A stretch of DNA of 64,000 nucleotides from JBLHKT01 sp043101615 (lineage in GTDB: Bacteria; Planctomycetota; Phycisphaerae; Phycisphaerales; UBA1924): assembly GCA_043101615.1 (NCBI GenBank), contig JBICID010000069.1, positions 1 to 64,000 on the forward strand, written 5' to 3'. The notes beneath the pieces were generated by a model. It saw only the letters and a list, made by a program, of their open reading frames with translations, was not told the origin of the DNA and ran no database searches. Shown here piece after piece: positions 21,680 to 30,783 of this stretch. The position numbers and the translations under genes were made by a program. Positions within the stretch are counted from its first letter, which is position 1, and every line of letters starts with the position of its first letter.

Positions 21680-24600
21680 GCTGGGTCTGGAGCGAGCCGC
21701 TCTGGCTCGGGGTGTGGCTGCTGACGCTGCCGATGGGCGTGCTGGCCTGGCGGTGGTTCACGAGCATGAGCCGCATGCGCCGGGTCAGCGCGGTCGTGCT
21801 GCGCGCCGTGCTGCTGGCCCTGCTCGCGGGCGCCGTGGCGGGGCTGAGCTGGTCGCAGCGGGTGGACACCGTCTCGGTGATCGGGGTGGTGGACGTCTCC
21901 GAGAGCGTCCGTCGCTTCGCGCACGTCGAGGGCGGCGTGCCCGTGGAGCAGGCGGTCGGCTCGTACCTGTCGCGAGTGTTCCGGGAGCGCGCCACCGACG
22001 ACACCATGGGCCTGATCGTCGTGGACGGCGACGCCGCGGCGGTCGCGCTGCCCACCACCAACGACCCAACCGGGCGCGGGCTGGTCGGCACCGGGTCTGA
22101 CGGCACGGACCTGGCCTCCGGGCTGCGCCTGGCCGGCGCCGTCGCCCCCCGGGGCTCCACCCCCCGCGTCGTGCTGTTCAGCGACGGCAACCAGACCACC
22201 GGCGACGCCCTCGCGGCGGTGCGCGAGATGGGCTCGGGCGGGGGGCCCGGCGTGCGTGTGGACGTGGTCCCGCTGACGTACCGCGTGGGGCGCGAGGTCG
22301 CGGTCGAGTCGGTCGAGGCCCCGCCCCTGGCGGGCGAGGAGTCCACCGTCACGCTGCGCGTCGTCCTGCGGTCCACCGGGCGGGCGTCCGGCGAGCTCTC
22401 CGTGCTGCTGGGCGGCGACCCCGTGGACGCCAACGGGGCGGACGCCGGCTTCGCCCGCGCCGTGGCCCTCGAGCCCGGGCGGACGGTCGTGCGCGTGCCC
22501 GTCACGCTGGGCCCCGGGCGGGTGCACCGCTTCGAGGCGGTCTTCGAGCCCTATCCGGACGGGCGGGGCGACCCGACCGACACCAGCCTGGCCAACAACC
22601 GGGGCGAGTCGTTCACCATCACCCCGGGGCGGGGGCGGGTGCTGCTGGCGAGCTCGACCGAGACGCGCGACGTGCTGGCCGGGGCCCTGCGTGGGGTGGG
22701 CATCGAGGTGGACGAGGCACCGGTCACCGGCCTGCCCGTCGAGATGCTCGAGCTCCAGGGCTACGACGCGGTCCTGCTCGAGAACGCCGCGGTGGAGGAC
22801 GTCCTCGACGAGCAGCTCTCCCTGCTGGGCGAGTGGGTCCGACGCTTCGGAGGCGGGCTGGTCGTCATCGGCGGGCCCGACGCGTTCGGCAGCGGCGGGT
22901 GGCGTGACTCACGCCTCGCCGAACTGCTCCCCGTCGAGCTGGAGCTGCCCGTGCGTGAGGTCCGCCCCAGCACCGCCGTCGTGTTCGTGATCGACAAGTC
23001 CGGCTCGATGGGGCATCGCGTGCTGGGCTCGCGGCGCACCCAGCAGGAGATCGCCAACGAGGCGACCGTGCTCGCGATCGACGTGCTCGACGAGACCGAC
23101 CTCGTCGGCGTGATCGCGTTCAGCGACCGCGAGCGCGAGATCGTGGAGCTGGGTCGCAACGACGAGCCCGATCGCACCTCCGGCGCCGTCCGCTCCATCA
23201 TGGCCGGCGGGGCGACCAACCTGCCCCCGGCGCTGCGACTCGCGGTGCAGCGCCTCGAGGCGGCCGACGCCAGGGACCGCCAGATCGTGGTGCTGACCGA
23301 CGGCCAGAGCGAGAACAGCGAGCAGCTGCTCCCGATCGCAACCGGGCTGCCGGGCAGGCAGATCCGCCTCACCACCATCGCGATCGGAGACGACGCCGAC
23401 ACGGACCTGCTGCGTCAGATGGCCGAGGCGGGGGGTGGGGCGTTCTATCGCGTCAGCCGCCCCGAGGCCCTGCCGCAGGTGCTGGTGAAGGCGGTCCGGG
23501 TGGAGCGGACGCCGCTGGTGCGGGAAGAGCCCTTTACGCCATTGGTCGCGGACTCCACTTCCCCGCTGATCGCCGGCTTCGAGGGTCTTCCGGAGCTGGG
23601 AGGCCTGTCGCTCACGTCGCGGCGTCGGCTTCCGACCATCTCCACCGCCCTCGTCACGCCACAGGGCGAGCCGGTGCTGGCCGACTGGCCGGTCGAGCTC
23701 GGGCGGGTCGTCGCGTTTACGAGCGACACGGGGCGCTGGGCGGACGAATGGGCTCGTTCGCCGGTGTACGCGCAGTTCTGGGCCCAGCTGGTCCGGACGG
23801 TCTCACGCGCGGACGAACGCGGCGGGGGTGAGCTCGACGTGGAGTCGGACGGACGGGTCGTCCGCCTCACCTACCGGGCGCGCACCGCGGAGGGCGTGCC
23901 GGTCGACCGGCTGTCGCCCACCGCCCGCCTGTACGGCCCCAGCGGGGCCAGGGCCGACGCCACGCTCGTGCAGCGGGGCCCCGGCGAGTACGCGGCCGAG
24001 GTCGTCGTCCCGAGCGAGGGGGCCTGGATCGCGGTCGCCTCCGCCACCGACGGCGAGCGGGCCCTGGCGCCGGCGTTCGGCGGCGCCACCGTGCGCGGCG
24101 GGGGCGAGCTCGCGGCCCTGGAGTCCGACGAGGGACTCCTGCGGGCCATCGCCGACGCCACCGGCGGGCGCGTGCTCAGCCTGGACGACCCCGACGGGGC
24201 GGCGTTGTACGACCGGGCGACCATCGTGCCGCGCATCGACGTGCAGACCGTCTGGCCGGCGCTGGTCGCGTGGGCGATCGCGGTCTTCGTGCTCGACGTC
24301 GGCACTCGCAAGGTGGCGTGGGACCGCGCGATCAGCAGCGAGTTCGGCATGGGGCTGGCGCGCCGGGCACGCGAGGCGGTCGCGAGCCGCGGCGCGACGG
24401 CGACCGCGACGGTGGGGGGGCTCCGGGCCGGGCGCGAGGAGGGCCAGAGCCTGGCGAGCCGGCTGCGTGCGGGGAGCGTCGGCGGGTCCAGCGAGGACAT
24501 GGTCGAGCAGACCGAACGCGAGACCCGAAGGGCCCGCGCGGAGTCGAGGCTGCAGGAGGCGGCGCGAAAACGCGAGGAGCGACGGGCCAAGGCGCCGGAC

Positions 24601-24729
24601 ACCGACCCGGGAGAGCCGTCCGCCGGCGACCGCCCATCGAAACCGCCCGAGGGCGAGAGCGCCGGTGGTGAGAGCGGGCTGCTCGCAGCGAAGCGTCGCG
24701 CCCGCGAGCGGTTCAAGGAGCAGGAGTGA
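21676..24729 (+). CDS. Large membrane protein with von Willebrand factor A domain
   Basis: Function unknown; 1017 residues. Two N-terminal membrane helices (about 5-25 and 38-60) are followed by a region beginning with VIGVVDVSESV. A GATase1-like domain carries GGGLVVIGGPDAFG (about 395). A vWA domain starts near 435 with the metal-site motif DKSGS (about 439) and a later conserved TDGQSEN. A membrane helix at about 855-875 precedes a charged, helical cytoplasmic tail of about 140 residues. The predicted shape is a periplasmic metal-dependent adhesion or assembly domain between membrane anchors. The start overlaps the stop of the DUF4175-like gene by 4 bases. Such pairs often accompany MoxR ATPase and DUF58 genes in Planctomycetes, but those are not here. 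Confidence 0.8.
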   Translation: MSWVWSEPLWLGVWLLTLPMGVLAWRWFTSMSRMRRVSAVVLRAVLLALLAGAVAGLSWSQRVDTVSVIGVVDVSESVRRFAHVEGGVPVEQAVGSYLSRVFRERATDDTMGLIVVDGDAAAVALPTTNDPTGRGLVGTGSDGTDLASGLRLAGAVAPRGSTPRVVLFSDGNQTTGDALAAVREMGSGGGPGVRVDVVPLTYRVGREVAVESVEAPPLAGEESTVTLRVVLRSTGRASGELSVLLGGDPVDANGADAGFARAVALEPGRTVVRVPVTLGPGRVHRFEAVFEPYPDGRGDPTDTSLANNRGESFTITPGRGRVLLASSTETRDVLAGALRGVGIEVDEAPVTGLPVEMLELQGYDAVLLENAAVEDVLDEQLSLLGEWVRRFGGGLVVIGGPDAFGSGGWRDSRLAELLPVELELPVREVRPSTAVVFVIDKSGSMGHRVLGSRRTQQEIANEATVLAIDVLDETDLVGVIAFSDREREIVELGRNDEPDRTSGAVRSIMAGGATNLPPALRLAVQRLEAADARDRQIVVLTDGQSENSEQLLPIATGLPGRQIRLTTIAIGDDADTDLLRQMAEAGGGAFYRVSRPEALPQVLVKAVRVERTPLVREEPFTPLVADSTSPLIAGFEGLPELGGLSLTSRRRLPTISTALVTPQGEPVLADWPVELGRVVAFTSDTGRWADEWARSPVYAQFWAQLVRTVSRADERGGGELDVESDGRVVRLTYRARTAEGVPVDRLSPTARLYGPSGARADATLVQRGPGEYAAEVVVPSEGAWIAVASATDGERALAPAFGGATVRGGGELAALESDEGLLRAIADATGGRVLSLDDPDGAALYDRATIVPRIDVQTVWPALVAWAIAVFVLDVGTRKVAWDRAISSEFGMGLARRAREAVASRGATATATVGGLRAGREEGQSLASRLRAGSVGGSSEDMVEQTERETRRARAESRLQEAARKREERRAKAPDTDPGEPSAGDRPSKPPEGESAGGESGLLAAKRRARERFKEQE

Positions 24730-24798
24730 GCCCGACGCCGACTGAGACCGGGAGACGACGCTGGGCGCCGCGGAGCGTCGGATGAGAGCGTCCACGAT

Positions 24799-24825
24799 CC
24801 GAACCTTCGCTGCGATCAGGTTCGG
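24799..24825. terminator. Hairpin between converging vWA and miaB genes
   Basis: 8-bp perfect stem CCGAACCT/AGGTTCGG around an 11-base loop, in the 122-bp gap where two genes converge. No T-tract follows on either strand, so terminator function is only suggested. Confidence 0.4.
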
Positions 24826-24851
24826 CGTCCCCTGGCCCGTGCATTTGTGTA

Positions 24852-26516
24852 CTACAAACGCTCGCCCAGCAGGCTCAGGCGCGACGCGTCGGTGATCCGC
24901 ACGTCCACGATCGAGCCGACCAGCGACTCGGGCGACTGCTCGCTGGGCACGTCGAAGAAGACGATCAGGTCCGAATCGGTCCGCCCCGAGAGCTGCACGC
25001 TCGGGCCGAGGTCGGTCACGTCGGCCAGGGCCGCGGCCCCTGCCTTGACGCCCCGCCCGCCGACGGTGATGTCGATCATGCCCGTGCCGGGTCGGACGTC
25101 GAGCCCGTGCTTCTTCTTCTCGGCCCGGCTGAGCCCCTCGACGAAGACCGGGAAGGTCCGCCCGATCTGCTCGCGGGCGATCGAGTCGGAGATCTCGGCC
25201 TGCAGGGCGAGCAGCTCGTTGTTCCGCCGACGCTTGTCAGCCTCGGGGACGTCGTCGGGGATCCGGTCGTAGGCCACGGTGCCCGGGCGCGGCGAGTACT
25301 TGAAGATGAATTGGTTCTTGCAGCGGCTGCGGACCAGCAGATCCCTGGTCGCCTCGAAGTCTTCCTCGGTCTCGGTCGGGAAGCCGACGATGATGTCGCC
25401 CGACAGCATCAGCGGACGCCCGAGCTCGGGCTGGTCGAGGAAGTGGCGGGCGCGGTCGAGGAACTCGTGGTACTCGCCCACGGTGTACCCGCGGTTCATT
25501 TTGGCCAGGATGCGGTCCGACCCGCTCTGGGCCGGGACGTGCAGGTAGCGGCACAGGCGCGGGTGGTCGCGGATGACCTCCAGCACGTCGTCCCCGAAGT
25601 CGCGCGGGTAGCTGGTCACGAACCGCAGACGCTCGATGCCCGGCGCCTCGTCGTGGATGCGGGCCAGCAGGTCGGCGAAGGTGGTCGTCTGCTCGCCCGC
25701 GAAGGCGTCGCGGTGGTGGGATCCCTTGTACGTCCGGCCCTTCTGCGGCTGCGTGACGCCGTTGAGCGAGACCGCGGCTCCGTGCTCGAAACGGTAGTGG
25801 TTCACCGTCTGCCCGAGCAGGGTGACCTCGATCACGCCCGCGTCGGCCAGGCGTTTGCACTCGTCCACGATGTGGTCCGGCGGGCGGTGGATCTCGGCCC
25901 CGCGCGTGTGCGGCACCACGCAGTAGGTGCAGAACTTGTTGCACCCGCGGGTGATGCGGACGTACGCGCTCTTGCGGCTGGTCGCCTCGATGGGCGAGAC
26001 CGCCCGCGACAGGTCCAGCAGCTCCAGCGAGTCCTCCGCGGCGCTCAGGGTCGAGGAGCGGCGCGAGGCGGACCCCTGCAACGCCGCGGCCCGGGCGCTG
26101 CGCCGGGCGGCCCGCCCGGGCTCGTCGGCGACCAGGCTGGCGCGTGTCCGCACCGCGTTGTCCAGCAGCTCGGGCAGCTTGTCCAGCTCCGCCGGGCCGC
26201 ACATCAGGTCCACCACCGGCATGCGGTCCATGAGGGCGACCCCGTCCCGCTCGGCCATGCACCCCAGCACGCCGACCACCAGGGCGGGCCTGCTCGCCTT
26301 GGACTTGCTGACCTCGCCCAGCCGGCTCCAGACCTTCTGCTCGGCCCGCTCCCGGACCGAGCAGGTGTTGTACAGCACCACGTCCGCCCGGTCGGCGTCG
26401 GCGGTGAAGGTGTACCCCAGGCTGGTCAGGTGCCCGGTGACCAGCTCCGAGTCGAGCTCGTTCATCTGGCACCCGAAGGTCTCGAGGTACACGGTTTTTC
26501 CGGCGTTGCCCGGCAT
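24852..26516 (-). CDS. miaB: tRNA-2-methylthio-N6-isopentenyladenosine-37 synthase
   Basis: Radical-SAM methylthiotransferase that adds a methylthio group to i6A37 of tRNAs. The N-terminal domain has the auxiliary-cluster cysteines in TFGCQMNELDSE, YNTCSVRER and LGCMAERDG. The radical SAM cluster is CNKFCTYC. A TRAM domain ends the protein. At 554 residues it is about 100 longer than usual: a Ser/Arg/Ala-rich insert lies at about 130-185 between the first two domains, and a smaller insert with KGRTYKGSHHRD lies near 260. ATG at 26516 is preceded by TACCAT at 6 bases. Divergent from the histidine kinase gene by 51 bp. Confidence 0.93.
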   Translation of the reverse strand: MPGNAGKTVYLETFGCQMNELDSELVTGHLTSLGYTFTADADRADVVLYNTCSVRERAEQKVWSRLGEVSKSKASRPALVVGVLGCMAERDGVALMDRMPVVDLMCGPAELDKLPELLDNAVRTRASLVADEPGRAARRSARAAALQGSASRRSSTLSAAEDSLELLDLSRAVSPIEATSRKSAYVRITRGCNKFCTYCVVPHTRGAEIHRPPDHIVDECKRLADAGVIEVTLLGQTVNHYRFEHGAAVSLNGVTQPQKGRTYKGSHHRDAFAGEQTTTFADLLARIHDEAPGIERLRFVTSYPRDFGDDVLEVIRDHPRLCRYLHVPAQSGSDRILAKMNRGYTVGEYHEFLDRARHFLDQPELGRPLMLSGDIIVGFPTETEEDFEATRDLLVRSRCKNQFIFKYSPRPGTVAYDRIPDDVPEADKRRRNNELLALQAEISDSIAREQIGRTFPVFVEGLSRAEKKKHGLDVRPGTGMIDITVGGRGVKAGAAALADVTDLGPSVQLSGRTDSDLIVFFDVPSEQSPESLVGSIVDVRITDASRLSLLGERL

Positions 26517-26522
26517 GGCGGG

Positions 26523-26528
26523 ATGGTA
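26523..26528 (-). promoter_or_regulatory. -10-like TACCAT before miaB
   Basis: TACCAT, 6 bases from the miaB ATG, no Shine-Dalgarno; probable leaderless start. Confidence 0.45.
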
Positions 26529-26553
26529 GCGCGGGGCGCACCCCGGGCCGGGG

Positions 26554-26559
26554 TAGACT
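26554..26559 (+). promoter_or_regulatory. -10-like TAGACT before the histidine kinase gene
   Basis: TAGACT, 8 bases before the ATG at 26568, in the divergent interval with miaB. Confidence 0.45.
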
Positions 26560-26567
26560 CAGGGCGG

Positions 26568-28349
26568 ATGAATCAGGACGATGTCCGAGAACGGTTCCGC
26601 AGGCTGCCCCTCGCCAGCAAGTGCCTGGTGCTGTTCGGCGTCGCCGCCGCCGCCATCACCGCCCTGGCCCTGCTCCTGCCCCTCTTCCGCATGAACGCCC
26701 TGGTCGGGGCCGGGCAGGCGACCGTGTCGCGCGAGGTCGCGGCCTGGGTCCGCTCGCTCGACCCGCCCCTGGAGAACGGCGACGCGCGACAGATCGGCAC
26801 CACCACGGTGCGGCGCCTCTCGCTCGAGGCCGCCCTCGAGGACGAGGACCGCTTCGTCCGGAGGGCCGCCCGACGCCTGGAGCGCGACCCGGAGCGTGTC
26901 GAGGTGCTGGGCGGGCGCTGGGAGGGCTGGGCCCACACCTACGACGCCGCCCGGGCCGCCCGCACCGCCGACGGCACCATCGAGTCGGTGTTCGTCTTCA
27001 ACCGCATCTCCGACGACGCGGGCGCCCAGCTCGTGGTCAACCTGCTGTTCGTGACGGTGGCGGGCTCGGTCGTGCTCGCGGTGGCCCTGATCGTGTTCGC
27101 GATCATTACCAACCGCCTGATCCTGGCCCCGGTCGAGAGCCTGAAGGAGACCGCCGAGCGTGTCCGCGAGGGAAGGCTCGACACCCGCAGCGAGATCCAC
27201 ACCGGGGACGAGTACGAGGAGCTGGCCGACACTTTCAACCTGATGCTCTCCGAGCTGGAGAGCCAGCAGCGACAGCTCCGCGCCATCAACAAGGCGATGG
27301 ACGTCAAGCTGTCCGAGCTGACCGAGGCCAACGTCGCCCTGTACGAGGCGGCACGCCTGAAGGGCGACTTCCTGGCGCGCGTCAGCCACGAGCTCCGCAC
27401 CCCGCTCAACTCCATCATCGGCTTCGCCGAGCTCCTGCTCGAGATCGCCAAGAAGGAGTCAGCCGAGAGCGCCAAGAAGGTCGAGGCCAACGAGACCGAG
27501 CTCGCGGCCCTCGAGAAGCGGGGGCGGTACCTGGCCAACATCGTCACCGCCGGGCGGACGCTGCTCGAGCTCATCGAGAGCCTGCTCGAGATGGCCAAGC
27601 TCGAGGCAGGGCGGGTGGACGTGCGCGTCGAGCCGATGGACCTGGCCGAGAGCTGCCAGGCCCTGGTCGGCCTGATCTACCCGCTGGCCCACCGCAAGGG
27701 CATCAAGGTGAGCCTGGACGTCGCCCGCGACGCCCCGACGATCTACACGGACGTGAAGAAGTTCCAGCAGGTGGTCTTCAACCTGCTCTCCAACGCGGTG
27801 AAGTTCACCGAGGGCGTCGACCGGCCGGGCGAGATCACCCTGCGGGCAGAGCGTCTGCCCGCGGGCGAGTCCGGGCGCGAGGGCGAGCGCGTCCGCGTGA
27901 GCGTGCTGGACAACGGCCCGGGCATCGACGAGGCGGACCAGTCGCGCATCTTCGAGAGCTTCGAGCAGGGCGAGGCCGGGCACACGCGCGGGCACAGCGG
28001 GGCCGGGCTCGGGCTCGCCATCGTCAGCGAGCTCACCAAGGTGCTCCAGGGCGAGGTGCAGCTCGTCAGCGAGCCCGGGCACGGGGCGATGTTCTGCGTC
28101 ATCCTCCCCATCCGGCTCGAGCCCGTGGAGGCCGAGACCACCGCGCTGGAGTCCCGCTTCCGCGGGGCGCTGGCCAAGGGTGAGGAGCTGGGCGGGGGCG
28201 TCCTCCAGGACACGGTGATCGTGTCCGATGCGACCGGCCCCGCCGACGACCCCGGGTCGCACGAGCCGGACGATGCGACGGACACCGGCAGCGATCCGAG
28301 CGGGGGAGGCCCCAGGGGCGGGGTCGAGGGTCAGACCGCCCCGGGGTAG
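26568..28349 (+). CDS. Membrane sensor histidine kinase
   Basis: Two-component sensor of 593 residues. TM helix at about 22-45, a short extracytoplasmic sensor region, TM near 155-182, a HAMP domain, then a coiled-coil linker. HisKA has the phospho-accepting His in SHELRTPLNSIIGF (about 273), with an unusual Lys/Glu-rich insert after it. The ATPase domain shows NLLSNAVKF (N box), DNGPGID and GAGLGLAIVSEL. The 60-residue C-terminal tail is acidic and disordered. No response regulator is adjacent, so it is an orphan here. Its 3' end overlaps yraN by 19 bases tail to tail. Confidence 0.9.
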   Translation: MNQDDVRERFRRLPLASKCLVLFGVAAAAITALALLLPLFRMNALVGAGQATVSREVAAWVRSLDPPLENGDARQIGTTTVRRLSLEAALEDEDRFVRRAARRLERDPERVEVLGGRWEGWAHTYDAARAARTADGTIESVFVFNRISDDAGAQLVVNLLFVTVAGSVVLAVALIVFAIITNRLILAPVESLKETAERVREGRLDTRSEIHTGDEYEELADTFNLMLSELESQQRQLRAINKAMDVKLSELTEANVALYEAARLKGDFLARVSHELRTPLNSIIGFAELLLEIAKKESAESAKKVEANETELAALEKRGRYLANIVTAGRTLLELIESLLEMAKLEAGRVDVRVEPMDLAESCQALVGLIYPLAHRKGIKVSLDVARDAPTIYTDVKKFQQVVFNLLSNAVKFTEGVDRPGEITLRAERLPAGESGREGERVRVSVLDNGPGIDEADQSRIFESFEQGEAGHTRGHSGAGLGLAIVSELTKVLQGEVQLVSEPGHGAMFCVILPIRLEPVEAETTALESRFRGALAKGEELGGGVLQDTVIVSDATGPADDPGSHEPDDATDTGSDPSGGGPRGGVEGQTAPG

Positions 28350-28741
28350 TGGCGCACCACCGGGCGTGCCCCGTCGCGGAACTCCACCGCCACCACGTCG
28401 ATCCGGATCGGGCGCTCCAGCCAGCCCCGGGCCCGACGCAGCGACTGCGTCAGCGACCGCAGCTTTGCTCGCTTGTGCCCGGTGATCGCGTTCTCCGGTC
28501 GGAACGCCCCGCCACCGGCCACGAGCAGGCGGGCCTTCACCTCCACGACCACGATCGTCTCGCCGTCGGGCGCCAGGCAGACCAGGTCGAGCTCGCCCCG
28601 GCCCAGCTCCACGTTCCGCTCCACCACGCGGTAACCCAGCCCGCGGAGGTGGCGTGCCGCGACCCGCTCGCCCCGACGCCCCACGTCCCTGGTGCCGCGC
28701 CGGCTCCCCAGCAGCCCCGCCAGCCGGGCGCCCAGCCGCAC
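28331..28741 (-). CDS. YraN-family (UPF0102) putative endonuclease
   Basis: Restriction-endonuclease-fold protein of 136 residues whose cellular role is not settled. It shows the family core GERVAARHLRGLGYRVVERN, then GELDLV and VVVEVKAR, which are the E/D...EVK catalytic-type residues. The GTG start at 28741 lies one base after the stop of the parvulin gene (TGAGGTG), implying coupling. It converges with and overlaps the histidine kinase gene. Confidence 0.85.
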   Translation of the reverse strand: MRLGARLAGLLGSRRGTRDVGRRGERVAARHLRGLGYRVVERNVELGRGELDLVCLAPDGETIVVVEVKARLLVAGGGAFRPENAITGHKRAKLRSLTQSLRRARGWLERPIRIDVVAVEFRDGARPVVRHYPGAV

Positions 28742-28742
28742 C

Positions 28743-30116
28743 TCAGCCCTCGCTCGGCCCGTAGCGGTCCACGGCGATCTCGTACAGCCGCTCCGCGATC
28801 TCGTTGGCGTTGTTGACCCGCGCCCGCTCCACCAGCCGGTCGATGTAGCGCTTCAGCTCCTCGCGCCGGCGCTCCTCGAGCAGCTCGTTCTCGATCGCCA
28901 GCTGCGCGTCGTACAGCGACACGCTCCGCCCCACGATCGACTCGAGCCGCACCCAGAACACCAGCGTGCCCAGCTCGACCGGCCCGACCGTCTCTCCGAT
29001 CTGAAGCGATGTCGCCGCGTCGTTCAGCCCGGCGCTGAAGAACGAGGCGTCCTCGAAGTCCCCAGAGAACGAGAACGTCTCGAGGCCGCCCCGGTCCGGG
29101 TTGTACCCGTTCGGCTCGCCAGACGCGATCTCCTCGAACGCCTCGCCCGCGGCGAGGCGGTCGGTGACCTCGCGCACGCCCTCCGCGTCGCTCGCCGGCA
29201 CGCGGATCACGCGGAAGGTCGCGACCGGGTCCCGGTTGTACTCGCTGTAGTCGCGCAGGTACCGCTGACGGATGTCGCGCCACGACACGTTCACCCGCCG
29301 GTTGATCGACTCGCGGATCTCGATGCCGATCAGCACCGACTCCTTCTCCTCCTGCAGCAGCTGGTTGAGCGACTTGCCACGCTCCAGGCGTGCCTGCTGC
29401 TCGGCCCGCTCCACGCTGCCCCGGTTCTCCCCGATGAAGTTCTGGCGCGACTGCTCCAGGAACGCGCGCAGCCCCTGCTGCTGCTCGGGCGTCAGGCGCT
29501 GCAGCGCCTCGGCCCGCAGCAGCTCGTCGGTCACGATCCCCCGCACCCGAGACGTGATCTCGTTGCGGACCATCGCCAGCCAGCTCTCGCGCGTCCGGCG
29601 GGCGCGCTCCGCGACGAAGTACGCCTCCAGCGGCTCGAAGAACTCGTCGGCGTAGATCGGGCGTCCGTTGATGTCGCCCACCTTCGCGTCGATCAGCGTC
29701 GCCTCCGTCGCGGGCGCCGCACCGGGGTCGGGCGCGGGCGCACCCGGCGAGTTCAGGAACCGCCTCGCCTCGTCGTCGGTCGCCACCAGCGGCGAGGCGA
29801 ACAGCTCAGGCCCGGGCGTGGCGCGCGATCCCTCCGGCCCGCCCGCGGCCCCGATCGTCAGCCGGGACGGGGGGGCGGACGCGCGTGGAGCGGGGGGCGT
29901 CGATCGACCGCCGGGCGTCCCCTCGCGCTCGACCTCGATCGGCGTCCCGACGGGATCGGTCAGGCGCACCGCCTCCGACGACGGCCCGGCCCGGAAGTCC
30001 GACGGCCCGAGGCGAGCGCCGCCGTCGAGCGACACGCCCGAGCGGCACCCGCCCGCCAGCGCCAGCGACGCGAGCGTGCCGGCGAGGATGATTCCGTTGC
30101 GATCTCGGCGTGTCAT
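28743..30116 (-). CDS. Parvulin-type peptidyl-prolyl isomerase lipoprotein
   Basis: SurA/PpiC-like folding factor of 457 residues. It starts with a lipoprotein signal ending SLALAGGC (lipobox cysteine at residue 24), then about 100 disordered Pro/Ser-rich residues, then helical chaperone segments (NGRPIYADEFFEPLEAYF and on). The rotamase domain near the C-terminus includes ATFRVIRVPA, AAGEAFEEIASG and GGLETFSFSG. ATG at 30116 follows AGGAAGGG; longer in-frame starts would lose the lipobox. It probably acts on exported proteins at the membrane. yraN is coupled downstream. Confidence 0.8.
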   Translation of the reverse strand: MTRRDRNGIILAGTLASLALAGGCRSGVSLDGGARLGPSDFRAGPSSEAVRLTDPVGTPIEVEREGTPGGRSTPPAPRASAPPSRLTIGAAGGPEGSRATPGPELFASPLVATDDEARRFLNSPGAPAPDPGAAPATEATLIDAKVGDINGRPIYADEFFEPLEAYFVAERARRTRESWLAMVRNEITSRVRGIVTDELLRAEALQRLTPEQQQGLRAFLEQSRQNFIGENRGSVERAEQQARLERGKSLNQLLQEEKESVLIGIEIRESINRRVNVSWRDIRQRYLRDYSEYNRDPVATFRVIRVPASDAEGVREVTDRLAAGEAFEEIASGEPNGYNPDRGGLETFSFSGDFEDASFFSAGLNDAATSLQIGETVGPVELGTLVFWVRLESIVGRSVSLYDAQLAIENELLEERRREELKRYIDRLVERARVNNANEIAERLYEIAVDRYGPSEG

Positions 30117-30200
30117 GGCGGCCCTTCCTGGTTGGACACGGGCGGGCCTCCGGCTCGCCCCCGGGATTCCCGCCGCTAGGATGCCCTCAAGGAGACTCCC

Positions 30201-30692
30201 ATGGCCGACGGTGAACAGCCCAAGATTATCATCGATGACGACTGGAAATCGCAAGCCCAGGCCGAGAAGGAGCGCCTGAAGCAGCAGGGCGAGGCGGAAA
30301 AGGCCAAATCCAAGCCCATGAGCGAGGGCGGCCAGAGCCCGTTCGGCGACAAGCTCGGCATCGAGGACCTCGTCAAGATGATGGCCACCCAGGCCCTGAT
30401 GTACCTGGGCGCCATCCCCGACCCCCAGTCCGGCAAGGCCATCCTCGCCCCCGAGTACGCCAAGCTGCACATCGACATGCTCGGCGTCATCGAGGAGAAG
30501 ACCCGGGGCAACCTCACCGAGGACGAGAAGGCCATGATGACCGGCACCCTCAACGAGTTGCGGATGCAGTTCGTCGAGATCATGAAGGTCATCGAGCAGG
30601 CCCGCAAGGAGGGCAAGCTCGACGAGATGGGCATGCCGCCCGGCGACGCCCCCGGCAACGCCCCCGGCGCCGGGCCCTCGCCGCTCGCGTGA
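30201..30692 (+). CDS. DUF1844 protein
   Basis: Small cytoplasmic protein of unknown function, 163 residues. It has the Planctomycete-type start PKIIIDDDWKSQAQAEKERL, then the DUF1844 core with ALMYLGAIPDP, HIDMLGVIEEKT and LTEDEKAMM. AAGGAG precedes the ATG, with TAGGAT (about 30178) as a likely -10. sdhC follows after 91 bp, which contains a small GC-rich hairpin (ATCCCCGC/GCGGGGAT). Confidence 0.8.
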   Translation: MADGEQPKIIIDDDWKSQAQAEKERLKQQGEAEKAKSKPMSEGGQSPFGDKLGIEDLVKMMATQALMYLGAIPDPQSGKAILAPEYAKLHIDMLGVIEEKTRGNLTEDEKAMMTGTLNELRMQFVEIMKVIEQARKEGKLDEMGMPPGDAPGNAPGAGPSPLA

Positions 30693-30783
30693 GGGAACAT
30701 CCCCGCCCCGGGCGGGGATATGCTCTGAGACCAGGGAGCGGGCCGACCCGCGCCCGACCCGCCAAGGAACCTGGAGACGGCCC

